Positions 52,379-63,961 of a stretch of 64,000 nt of DNA are shown piece after piece. Position numbers and translations under genes: made by a program. This stretch comes from Pseudorasbora parva (Eukaryota; Chordata; Actinopteri; Cypriniformes; Gobionidae), in NCBI RefSeq assembly GCF_024679245.1, contig NC_090182.1, forward strand, positions 31,413,047 through 31,477,046. The letters run 5' to 3'. Positions within the stretch are counted from its first letter, which is position 1, and each line of letters starts with the position of its first letter. A model generated the notes under the pieces. The model was given only the letters and a program-made list of their open reading frames with translations. It had not been told where the DNA came from and did no database searches.

Positions 52379-54577
52379 TTACCCCCTCCTTAAGGAGCGG
52401 CTACCAGACGCTCCACTAGGGACGGGCGGGACAGACCAGGGCGGGACGGGAGGGACAGACCAGGGCGGGACGGGAGGGACAGACCAGGGCGGGACGGGAC
52501 GGACAGACCAGGGCGGGACGGGACGGACAGACCAGGGGGGCACGGGAGGGACAGACCAGGGGGGCACGGGAGGGACAGACCAGGGGGGCACGGGAGGGAC
52601 AGACCAGGGGGGCACGGGAGGGACAGACCAGGGCGGCACGGGAGGGACAGACCAGGGCGGCACGGGAGGGACAGACCAGGGCGGGACGGGAGGGACAGAC
52701 CAGGGCGGGACAGGGGAAACAAACAAGGAAGGAACAGACAAGGGAGGGGTCAACAAGGGAAACATGGGGAAAACAAAAAGTTCAGGAGGCCATGGTGGCA
52801 CACAAAGTTCGAATGACCAGGGCGGCCCGCCGAAGTCGGGAGGCCCACCGAGTTCAGGTGGCCGGGGCGGCCCGCAGAGTTCAGGCGGCCAGGGCGGCAT
52901 GGGTAGAGCAGGGCGCCAGGGAGGCGCGGTGAGAGCAGGACTCCTGGGTGGTGCGGCCAGTGCAGGGAGCGCCAGGGAGGCGCGGCGAGAGCAGGACGCC
53001 TCAGCGGCGCGGCGAGAGCAGGACGCCTCAGCGGCGCACGGAGAGCAGGACGCCTCAGCGGCGCACGGAGAGCAGGACGCCTCAGCGGCGCACGGAGAGC
53101 AGGACGCCTCAGCGGCGCACGGAGAGCAGGACGCCTCAGCGGCGCACGGAGAGCAGGACGCCTCAGCGGCGCACGGAGAGCAGGACGCCTCAGCGGCGCA
53201 CGGAGAGCAGGACGCCGCAGCGGCGCACGGAGAGCAGGACGCCTCAGCGGCGCACGGAGAGCAGGACGCCTCAGCGGCGCACGGAGAGCAGGACGCCTCA
53301 GCGGCGCACGGAGAGCAGGACGCCTCAGCGGCGCACGGAGAGCAGGACGCCTCAGCGGCGCACGGAGAGCAGGACGCCTCAGCGGCGCACGGAGAGCAGG
53401 ACGCCTCAGCGGCGCACGGAGAGCAGGACGCCTCAGCGGCGCACGGAGAGCAGGACTGCTCAGGGGCGCAGGGAGAGCTGGGCGCCTCAGGGGCGCAGGG
53501 AGAGCTGGGCGCCTCAGGGGCGCAGGGAGAGCAGGACGCCTCAGCGGCGCACGGAGAGCAGGACGCCTCAGCGGCGCACGGAGAGCAGGACGCCTCAGCG
53601 GCGCACGGAGAGCAGGACGCCTCAGCGGCGCACGGAGAGCAGGACGCCTCAGCGGCGCACGGAGAGCAGGACGCCTCAGCGGCGCACGGAGAGCAGGACG
53701 CCTCAGCGGCGCACGGAGCGCAGGGCGCCTCAGCGGCGCAGGGAGAGCAGGGCGCCTCAGGGGCGCAGGCAGGGCGTTGGGGAAACTTCTCCAGTCCAGC
53801 AGTATCCACCGGCACTGGGACCACCGGAATACGATCTGCTGGCATTGGGACCACCGGAACATGATCTGCCGGAACTGGGACCACCGGAACACGATCTGCC
53901 GGCACAGGGACCACCGGAACTGCCTCCGGGGCTTCGGATAAAGCCCTGTGCTCCTTCCACGCATGCAGGACTGCCACCACAAAGCATCCCATCACAGCCC
54001 TCCAGGCCGTTTCCGGACTCGGGACCACCGGAACGGAGTCCACCGGCACAGGGACCACCGGAACACGATCCACCAGCACAGGGACCACCGGAACACGATC
54101 CACCGGCACAGGGACCACCGGAACACGATCCACCGGCACAGGGACCACCGGAACACGATCCACCGGCACAGGGACCACCGGAACACGATCCACCGGCACA
54201 GGGACCACCGGAACACGATCCACCGGCACAGGGACCACCGGAACACGATCCACCGGCACAGGGACCACCGGAACACGATCCACCGGCACAGGGACCACCG
54301 GAGCACGATCCACCGGCACAGGGACCACCGGAGCACGATCCACCGGCACAGGGACCACCGGACCACGATCCACCGGCACAGGGACCACCGGCGCACGATC
54401 CACCGGAACTGGGACCACCGGAGTGGTGGATGACACCCTGTGCTTTTCCCAAGCATGCAGGACTGCCACCACAAACCCTCCCATTACGGCCCTCCAGGCC
54501 ATGTCTGGACTCGGGATTCCCGGACTCGGGACCCCCGGAACTGGCACCGAGGGAGAACTTCTCTGCTGAGTCCTCAT
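52379..54577 (-). CDS. Repeat-built 732-residue ORF filling the young LTR element
   Basis: Starts at the ATG 18 nt inside the 5' LTR (54577) and stops at TAA (52379-52381) touching the 3' LTR, its last codons being the purine tract. Seen in order: a short head; a hydrophobic block AWRAVMGGFVVAVLHAW; about 14 copies of VPVVPVPVDR (30-bp unit); a second AWRAVMGCFVVAVLHAW; four degenerate VPVVPVPADR units; about 29 copies of a Cys/Ala-rich nonapeptide SCSPCAAEA (27-bp unit); a Pro-rich linker; and about 12 copies of PPVPPWSV (24-bp unit). No known domain. All units are multiples of three, so stop-free units alone keep the frame open, and overlapping frames on both strands are also long. Whether it is translated is unknown; an earlier GTG at 54601 is unlikely as a start. 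Confidence 0.55.
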   Translation of the reverse strand: MRTQQRSSPSVPVPGVPSPGIPSPDMAWRAVMGGFVVAVLHAWEKHRVSSTTPVVPVPVDRAPVVPVPVDRGPVVPVPVDRAPVVPVPVDRAPVVPVPVDRVPVVPVPVDRVPVVPVPVDRVPVVPVPVDRVPVVPVPVDRVPVVPVPVDRVPVVPVPVDRVPVVPVLVDRVPVVPVPVDSVPVVPSPETAWRAVMGCFVVAVLHAWKEHRALSEAPEAVPVVPVPADRVPVVPVPADHVPVVPMPADRIPVVPVPVDTAGLEKFPQRPACAPEAPCSPCAAEAPCAPCAAEASCSPCAAEASCSPCAAEASCSPCAAEASCSPCAAEASCSPCAAEASCSPCAAEASCSPCAPEAPSSPCAPEAPSSPCAPEQSCSPCAAEASCSPCAAEASCSPCAAEASCSPCAAEASCSPCAAEASCSPCAAEASCSPCAAEASCSPCAAEASCSPCAAAASCSPCAAEASCSPCAAEASCSPCAAEASCSPCAAEASCSPCAAEASCSPCAAEASCSPCAAEASCSRRAAEASCSRRASLALPALAAPPRSPALTAPPWRPALPMPPWPPELCGPPRPPELGGPPDFGGPPWSFELCVPPWPPELFVFPMFPLLTPPLSVPSLFVSPVPPWSVPPVPPWSVPPVPPWSVPPVPPWSVPPVPPWSVPPVPPWSVPPVPPWSVPPVPPWSVRPVPPWSVRPVPPWSVPPVPPWSVPPVPPWSVPPVPSGASGSRSLRRG
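52426..52715. repeat. 24-bp tandem array (about 12 units)
   Basis: Unit like GGGACAGACCAGGGCGG with GACGGGA or CACGGGA; variants GGGGGGC and GGGCGGG define sub-blocks. It encodes PPVPPWSV-type octapeptides on the minus strand. Confidence 0.93.
52966..53770. repeat. 27-bp tandem array (about 29 units)
   Basis: Unit GCGGCGCACGGAGAGCAGGA then CGCCTCA, highly homogeneous. It is interrupted by three degenerate units at about 53455-53535 and bounded by degenerate units on both sides. It encodes the Cys-rich nonapeptide on the minus strand. Confidence 0.95.
54025..54424. repeat. 30-bp tandem array (about 13 units)
   Basis: Unit GGGACCACCGGAACACGATC then CACCGGCACA, nearly perfect. Four diverged units occur separately at about 53818-53935, following a partial copy of the same flanking block that precedes the main array. 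Confidence 0.95.
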
Positions 54578-54583
54578 AGTATG

Positions 54584-54595
54584 GTTGGATCCTTC
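54584..54595 (-). promoter_or_regulatory. Self-primer-type PBS of the young LTR element
   Basis: On the minus strand the bases after the 5' LTR are GAAGGATCCAACCATACT and then ATG. AAGGATCCAAC (54594-54584) is exactly complementary to GTTGGATCCTT within the same LTR (minus strand 54799-54789), 38 nt downstream of the TATA. This is the geometry of Tf1/sushi elements, which prime with the 5' end of their own transcript and not with a tRNA. Confidence 0.7.
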
Positions 54596-54968
54596 TGTCA
54601 CGTCACAGACAAGGGAAAATGGTGCGAGGACTCAAGTGCAGAAAATGATTAAATATTTATTTATAACAAATAAAACATAAACTCAAAACAAAACCCACGA
54701 GGGGGAAAAACACATAATAGAATAATAAAATATAAACTTAAACAAACCAACAGAATCACGGGGAGGACGGAAGACGCAGACATTACACAAGGATCCAACA
54801 CAGACTGACAAACACAAGGAGCTTATAAAGGGAAGAAATCAAGAGGGAACAGGTGGGAGAAATCAACACTAATCAGATAACAAGGGGGAGGGATCAGACA
54901 ATGACAGGAGCACATGCAAGACATGACAAAACCCACATGTGCACACAAGACAGGACAGGCATGTGACA
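54596..54968 (-). repeat. 5' LTR of the young element, with promoter
   Basis: The minus-strand reading carries TTTATAAG (TATA, about 54839-54832), the PBS-complementary GTTGGATCCTT at 54799-54789, and AATAAATATTT near 54650 as a poly(A) signal. Promoter and terminator signals in that order agree with minus-strand transcription of the ORF. Confidence 0.88.
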
Positions 54969-55024
54969 TACCTCCCATGTGAGTGCAGAGGTAATGAGTC
55001 TCTTTTAGGAAAAATGCACTGTTT

Positions 55025-56236
55025 TTAGAACCCGGGAGAGAACGAGAGAAAAATCAAAATGTCAGAAAAAAGAGCCCATCGAGCCTGCCTAGAGTTGGGT
55101 CTTTTAGCAGATCTGATATACTCCAGATACTTATGATCGGCCCAAACTATAAAAGGAACCCGCAATCCTTCTAACCAATGGCGCCATTCCTCCAATGCAA
55201 GCTTGACTGCCAACAATTCCCTGTTACCAATGTCGTAATTGCATTTGGCTGGCGATATGCGATGGGAAAAAAACACGCATGGGTGCATCTCGCCGTCCGA
55301 GGAAGAGCACTGGGAAAGAACCGCTCCTACCCCCACCTCTGACGTGTCAACCTCCACCACAAACTGACGTGATGTATCAGGGGCAATGAGAATGGGAGCC
55401 GAAACAAAGCGGCTCTTAAGGTTGGAAAATGCCAGGTCAGAGGCACGGCTAGTTGGCTGAAATTACGAATGAAGTGTCGATAGAAATTGACAAACCCCAG
55501 AAACCTCTGCAGGGCCTTACGGGAATCTAGGGTTGGCCAATCTATCACAGCCTTAACCTTGTCGGGATCCATGCGCATTCCCTCGGATGAAACAATGTGC
55601 CCTAGGAATAGAACAGTCTGCGCATGGAAAGCACATTTCTCCACCTTGACAAAAAGCCCATTCGCTAGCAACCTCTAGAATACTAGTCTGACGTGCTGGA
55701 CATGTTCCTGGAGAGACAAAGAAAATATCAAAATGTCATCCAATAAATGAACTGATCTACCATGTCTCCCAGCACGTCATTAACTAGTGCTTGGAAGACT
55801 GCAGGGGAGTTAGACAGCCCGAACGGCATGACCAAGTATTCAAAGTACCCCCTTGGGGTATTAAAATGCAGACTTCCATTCATCCCCCTCTCTTATGCAG
55901 ACCAAATGATAAGCATTATGTAAATCCAGTTTTGTGAATATCGATGCTCCCTCCAACCTCTCAAAGGCTGAAGACATCAACGGTAAAGGATAGGTATTCT
56001 TTACTGTGATGTTGTTAAACCCTTGGTAATCAATACATGGTCATTGTACCATCCTTATTACCCACATAAAAGAACTTCACTCCTGCAGGAGAAGAAGAGG
56101 GCCGGATGAACTTAGATGCTAGTGAATCAGAAATGTATTTCTCCATGGCCTCCCTTTCTGGAATAGAAAGTGAGAACTTGCCCTTAGGCAGAGACTTACC
56201 CGGAATAAGATCTATAGCACAGTCATAGGGACTCAC
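55025..56236 (-). pseudogene. Gypsy reverse transcriptase / RNase H remnant
   Basis: The RT N-terminal region survives as [33 protein letters not shown] and [10 protein letters not shown] (about 56230-56040). Central RT traces lie between 55990 and 55690 in broken frames. The thumb/connection is [23 protein letters not shown] and [15 protein letters not shown] (55671-55430). RNase H-type sequence with [36 protein letters not shown] and [13 protein letters not shown] follows (55360-55070). Stops and shifts prevent a product. Confidence 0.85.
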
Positions 56237-56296
56237 TGAACACTTCCTTCAGGTTGAGGTACTCCCTGGGCACGTTAGCCCATGCAGGAATCTGTT

Positions 56297-56897
56297 TCAC
56301 TGCGCCTCCTTGTTCCATTTACACTCAGCGGTCAATGTCCGGAACTGAATCATGTACTCTGACACCGAATGCTTGCCTTGATGTAAGTCCGATAGTTTGC
56401 AAGCCGCATCGCGACCCGCTGCTGCTCGATCGAAGACCCTGTCTGAGTTCCACTGAGAGTGTCTGGAAAGAAGAGCAGCATTGATGGTCATTTTCCCAAA
56501 CCGCCGTTCCCCAGACCGCCGCACGGCCAGATAGCAGGTTGATCACCAATGCCACCTTAGCTCTCTCAGTAGCAAACGTAAGAGGCTGTAGTGAGAAGAA
56601 TAGAGATCATAGAGTCAAAAAAGGTCTGCATAACTCGGGCTCACCCGAGTGCCTCTCTGGTGTAGGAATACGTGGCTCATGAGGGTTGGTGATGGCGACT
56701 GGGTTGGGGGGAACGGACGGCGGGCTGGGCGCATTGGGCGATGTCAGCTGTTTGATTTGAGTCGTGAGCTCGGACACCTGCTTCACTAGTGCCTGCACGG
56801 CCCGTGCATTAGCGGTGACATGTTTCTCCTGCCACTCCATACATTGACTGTTTACACTCTGATACTCTTGTAATTCAGCTATCTTCGCTGGATCCAT
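56297..56897 (-). pseudogene. Gypsy gag N-terminal remnant
   Basis: Starts MDPAKIAELQEYQ at 56897, 18 nt after the LTR edge, with a coiled-coil-like stretch (VQALVKQVSELTTQIKQL) and a Pro-rich linker. A frameshift follows, then capsid-like sequence in other frames (TINAALLSRHSQWNSDRVF near 56480; LTSRQAFGV, MIQFRTLTAECKWN near 56340). The nucleocapsid knuckle and protease are missing. Confidence 0.75.
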
Positions 56898-56900
56898 GAT

Positions 56901-56915
56901 GTGGTCAGATCGTTC
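56901..56915 (-). promoter_or_regulatory. PBS-like site of the old Gypsy element
   Basis: The minus strand after the LTR reads GAACGATCTGACCAC, matching the young element's PBS position in 11 of 14 bases. It is complementary to LTR sequence at 57184-57197 with three mismatches; that site lies about 30 nt after a TATTTA box. Confidence 0.55.
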
Positions 56916-57882
56916 TGTCCCGTGCTCTGGTAGGAAAGAACAGGAGGATCCAATAGTGAATTAACAATGTTTTATTACTCTCAATACACAAGGTAGATCA
57001 GAACAGTAATGTCTCAGAACGCAGTAAAGCAGCACAGTCCATAAAAGGAGGATGGCAGGGCGCTGGATGTTTCTACGTGAAGCAGGGAGGCAAAAGGACA
57101 ACAGGGTCGGCTGGAACCAGAACCGGAGTGAAGAAATCCCACAACGAACAAGAAACACACAGGAAACCCACAGGAGTCACTGTAATGATCTTACAACAAG
57201 ACTGAGTGAGACACACAAATAAATAGGCCATGTAATGAGGTGCAGCAGGTGAGAGTGTTTGGTAGCCTTGACAAGCCAGACCCACATCAAGATGTTTGGT
57301 CTGAAAACTCACCATTGACAGGGGTCAATCCGAGGGGCGGGATAAACGGTTGTCTTTCAAACTCCCTCTGCACGGCGTGCACGCAATTGGATAGCGCTGC
57401 AACCAACCAGAGCAAGTTGAAGGATTAAACGTTCGCCGTATCCGGTCGGCAAAACTCAGAACACATCTTCCCTTCTTAAGAATGACTTCAGTGCCGTTCT
57501 TTGTTCTTAAAAGTTAAGAGAAAAGCTTAACTTTTCTAAGTCTTCCAGAGTCGCAGTTAAAGCTGACTTGATAGACCGCCATTCGCCAGCTTCTGTGTTT
57601 TTACTAGAAGAAGCACGCAAGTGCAACTCTTCCGTCATTATGTTAAGCCCCGCCCACCGACTCTATACACGATGTGATTGGCCCGACTAGAGTTTGGGGT
57701 TTACAGCTCAGAAGTGTATTGAGAGTTGCTAGACGACACTCACGGCAGATTAGATATGCTGCCGCTAGGGTGCGTCTAGATTTCTAGGCTAAGTGTTTGG
57801 GTGATGAGTAATCAGTGACCACGCCTCCAACAACACCACACAACACATACAGAATGAGACGATGAATTTGTGAACCGTGACA
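56916..57882 (-). repeat. Old Gypsy 5' LTR, split by a MITE
   Basis: Plus-strand reading starts TGTCCCGTGCTCTGG and ends CCGTGACA. Removing the 57263-57791 insertion and one duplication copy leaves about 428 bp. About 180 bp aligns to the left LTR remnant. Confidence 0.75.
57263..57791. mobile_element. hAT-type MITE inside the old LTR
   Basis: Direct AGTGTTTGG copies flank it at 57254-57262 and 57792-57800 (8-9 bp). Ends TAGCCTTGACAAGCCAGACC and (inverted) TAGCCTAGAAATCTAGACGC. Non-coding, 529 bp. LTR homology resumes beyond it, proving insertion into the older LTR. Confidence 0.8.
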
Positions 57883-58106
57883 GTTGAGTAGTACAAATCT
57901 ATCAACATATATGACTTAAGACTTACTGATATAAATGTAAGTAAATAAATAATAATTAACTTGTATCTCTTTGATGCACATTTCTTACCATTAAACCTAA
58001 AATGTAAGGATAGTATGATGATCACTGTAATGTTTTGCACCCATCTTATTTTATTTTAGCTTCATGTCAAATAATACAAATGGTTTAATAGTTTTAATTT
58101 TGGACT

Positions 58107-58985
58107 TACTTTATATTAGGGGGCCAAAACAACTATATACTGAGAATTAAATTAAAGGTCCCGTTCTTTGTGTGTTTTCGAAGCTTTGATTATGTTTACA
58201 GTGTGCAATATAACATGAGTTCATGTTTTGCGTGTAAAAAAACAGTATTTTTCACACAATTTACTTATCTGTACAGCGCTGTTTTCTCTGTGCTAAAAAC
58301 GGCCTGATAATTTCCTTGTTCTATCAGGTCCCTCCTTCAGAAACAGGTAACGAGTTCTGATTGGGCCAGCGCTTCCCGTGTTGTGATTGAACAGCAGCTT
58401 AGCCCACTTTGCCCAGAAATGTCCCGCCTCTTACCATAACGGGGAGATGCAAGCGCTGAATGCGCCGCTCTTCTCCACGTGGGAGAGTAACAAGACCACG
58501 TCCCCTATTTTGCGTGTTCTTGTGGGCGGAGGGTTAGTCAACAAACGGTTCTAGTGACGTCATTACATCCCTGCACTTCCTGCTGTAGTCCAAACCGGCC
58601 GTTCGCTGTAGGCTTTGAAAGGGAACTTCTGTTAAATAAAATATCTCACTTGGCATTGAACTTTGAGCTTTATAATTTTACAGGTATTATTTATGCTCTA
58701 ACAGCAACATTTCACATTAACTAAAGTTTGAAAGATGGAATCGCGAAGAACGGGACCTTTAAGAATTTGATACAATGCACTTATTGTGTACATACATATT
58801 TACTTACATCTTAAAAAAAATACCAGCATGTAATTACATCTGTAATTAATTTTTGTAATTACATTTATAATTACACTGTTGACACTTCCCTTACACATAA
58901 ACCTACACTTAAACTTACTCATACCACCACACCTGTCCCTAACTTTACCCGTATCCCACCTGATACAAATACATTAATGGGTGAT
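58107..58985. repeat. Relative of the 33890-34248 MITE, split
   Basis: Starts GGACTTACTTTATATTAGGG (left end of that family). It is interrupted by 58156-58758, then resumes TTGATACAATGCACTTATTG, CAGCATGTAATTACATCTGT and CCCGTATCCCACC. The right end is missing. Confidence 0.7.
58156..58758. mobile_element. TTAA-flanked element, AGGTCCCGTTCTT termini
   Basis: TTAA at 58152-58155 and 58759-58762; the right end inverted reads AGGTCCCGTTCTTCGCG. Shares interior blocks with 35104-35572 (GTAGTCCAAACCGGCCGTT; CTCTAACAGCAACATT). Inserted into the older repeat around it. Non-coding. Confidence 0.82.
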
Positions 58986-59134
58986 TCTTCAATTATGGGC
59001 ATGTTTGCCTTGTGGATGTTTATAAAATAAACTCTCTTAAAACACATTTCATACTCTCACTAGCTCATTTAATTTATCCACTATGTCCAAATGTTGACTT
59101 GTACATCATAAGAGGATTCAACCATTAATATATA

Positions 59135-61952
<2,818 letters not shown>

Positions 61953-61969
61953 ATATATATATATATATA

Positions 61970-63147
61970 CAGGTCCTTATAAAAAAGTTAGTATATTGTG
62001 ATAAAAGTTCATTATTTTCCATAATGTAATGATAAAAATTAAACTTTCATATATTTTAGATTCATTGCACACCAACTGAAATATTTCAGGTATTTTATTG
62101 TTATAATACTGATGATTTTGGCATACAGCTCATGAAAACCCAAAATTCCTATCTCAAAAAATAGCATATCATGAAAAGGTTCTCTAAACGAGCTATTAAC
62201 CTAATCATCTGAATCAACTAATTAACTCTAAACACCTGCAAAAGATTCCTGAGGCTTTTAAAAACTCTCAGCCTGGTTCATTACTCAAAACCGCAATCAT
62301 GGGTAAGACTGCCGACCTGACTGCTGTCCAGAAGGCCATCATTGACACCCTCAAGCGAGAGGGTAAGACACAGAAAGAAATTTCTGAACGAATAGGCTGT
62401 TCCCAGAGTGCTGTATCAAGGCACCTCAGTGGGAAGCTGTGGGAAGGAAAAAGTGTGGCAAAAAACACTGCACAATGAGAAAAGGTGACCGGACCCTGAG
62501 GAAGATTGTGGAGAAGGACCGATTCCAGACCTTGGGGGACCTGCGGAAGCAGTGGACTGAGTCTGGAGTAGAAACATCCAGAGCCACCGTGCACAGGTGT
62601 GTGCAGGAAATGGTCTACTGGTGCCGCATTCCCCAGGTCAAGCCACATTTGAACCAGAAACAGCAGCAGAAGCACCTGACCTGGCCTACAGAGAAGCAGC
62701 ACTGGACTGTTGCTCAAATTTTGCATGTCATTCAGAAATCAAGGTGCCAGAGTCTGGAGGAAGACTGGGGAGAAGGAAATGCCAAAATGCCTGAAGTCCA
62801 GTGTCAAGTACCCACAGTCAGTGATGGTCTGGGGTGCAATTGTCAACTGGTTGTGTTGGTCCACTGTGTTTTATCAAGGGCAGGGTCAATGAAGCTATCT
62901 ATGAGGAGATTTTGGAGCACTTCATGCTTCCATCTGCTGAAAAGCTTTATGGAAATGAAGATTTCGTTTTTCAGCACAACCTGGCACCTGCTAACAGTGC
63001 CAAAACCACTGGTAAATGGTTTACTGACCATGGTATTACTGTGATCAACTGGCCTGCCAACTCTCCTGACCTGAACCCCATAGAGAATCTGTGGGATATT
63101 GTGAAGAGAAAGTTGAGAGACGCAAGCAACACTCTGAATGAGCTTAA
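61970..63147 (+). mobile_element. Tc1-like transposon, second copy, 3' end displaced
   Basis: Starts after TA with CAGGTCCTTATAAAAAAGTT, with a matching subterminal repeat GAAAACCCAAAATTCC and a long 5' region. It ends, in this window, where a TTAA foldback is inserted at 63148; the right terminal repeat would lie beyond the window or be lost. Confidence 0.85.
62299..63147 (+). pseudogene. Tc1-like transposase, inactivated
   Basis: From ATG 62299: GKTADLTAVQKAIIDTLKRE, then a helix-turn-helix with GCSQSAVSRHLSGK; paired-type DNA binding continues through FQTLGDLRKQW. A base loss near 62437 shifts the frame. Around 62715 the sequence jumps from VAQ to the block reading FCMSF, removing the segment that carries the first catalytic Asp. 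The second catalytic Asp is Asn here (QHNLAPANS, about 62975). The NSPDLNPIENLW motif with the third acidic residue is intact (about 63060). So this copy is inactive in three independent ways. Confidence 0.85.
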
Positions 63148-63961
63148 AGGACAACTCCGGTGAGAAATGAACCTAGGTGTAATTAACAGATAGTTACAGA
63201 GTAGATACTTCTCTGGGATGCGTTTTCATGGAAATCGAATGTAAAGAGTTTTATCTCTAAAAACAGATTAGCTTATAACACTAGTCTATGGGGCACCGGG
63301 TAGTGAAATTAAATCGCTAGTTAATACTACTAACAAGGCTAAAAATAGCCTCACACTAACACGGTAGCATAATGAGGGTCTACATGCAAACCGAAGCATT
63401 GAGAACTTTGTAAGAGTACAAACAGTTTAATAAGAAGATACTTTATAAACACAGTGCATTACGAGCCATCTTGGAAAACAGTCTTGACTCATCGAGCCAC
63501 GAGTGCTCTGCTAAGTGATGAACTGTGACTTGGAATCTCATATGGTCCGTTGTTTCCGTAAGAAAACACTGAACACTGAGCAAAACACTGAACACAACAG
63601 AGAAACTAAATAAATAAAAATAAAAATGTCCATGTTATTACATTTCACAAACTTAATTCCTATCGACCAGCTCACTTAGAACAGCGCTCGTGGATCGATT
63701 CGTCGAGATTTTTTTCCAAGATGGCGCCTGTCCGTGAACGCGTAATGCATGTTGCTATGTTTATAAAGTATCTTCTTATTAAACTTTTTGTACACTTACA
63801 AAGTTCTCAATGCTTCGGTTTGCATGTAGGGACCCTCATTATGCTAGCGTGTTAGTGTGAGGCTTTTTTGAGCCTTGTTAGTGGTATTAACTAGCGATTT
63901 AATTTTACTACCCTGTGTCTACCCTGTGCCCCAGACAAGCGCTATATACATATATATATAT

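Larger units (their letters stand above)
52006..54968 (-). mobile_element. Young non-autonomous LTR element with repeat-built ORF
   Basis: Two 373-bp LTRs (52006-52378 and 54596-54968) that look identical base for base, TG...CA ends, and a 5-bp target duplication TACCT (52001-52005 and 54969-54973). On the minus strand it has a TATA box (about 54837), an AATAAA-type signal in the LTR, a primer-binding site and a purine tract AAGGAGGGGG abutting the 3' LTR. No gag, protease, RT or integrase. The interior is one reading frame. It sits between RNase H and integrase of the old Gypsy copy. LTR identity implies recent insertion; absence of enzymes implies movement in trans. Confidence 0.93.
50935..57882 (-). 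mobile_element. Old Ty3/Gypsy retrotransposon, internally deleted
   Basis: On the minus strand: LTR (57882-56916), gag start (56897), RT (about 56236-55330), RNase H (about 55370-55025), integrase (51980-51120) and a truncated LTR (51120-50935). Protease, most of gag, part of RT and the middle of integrase are missing. The left LTR lacks more than half its length. The integrase GPF motif and the self-priming layout place it with Tf1/sushi-like Gypsy elements; a chromodomain would follow the integrase but is deleted. Later insertions occupy 52006-54968 and 57263-57791. Confidence 0.85.

Noticed and set aside
52948..54579. Plus-strand frames of 543 and 366 codons across the tandem arrays
   Set aside because: They are reverse frames of the same arrays; period multiples of three keep several frames open at once. 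LTR promoter, poly(A) signal, purine tract and PBS all point to the minus strand.
52001..54973. Reading the two 373-bp repeats as a segmental duplication or assembly artefact
   Set aside because: TG...CA ends, 5-bp target duplication, TATA, poly(A), purine tract and a PBS next to the LTR together indicate a real LTR element.
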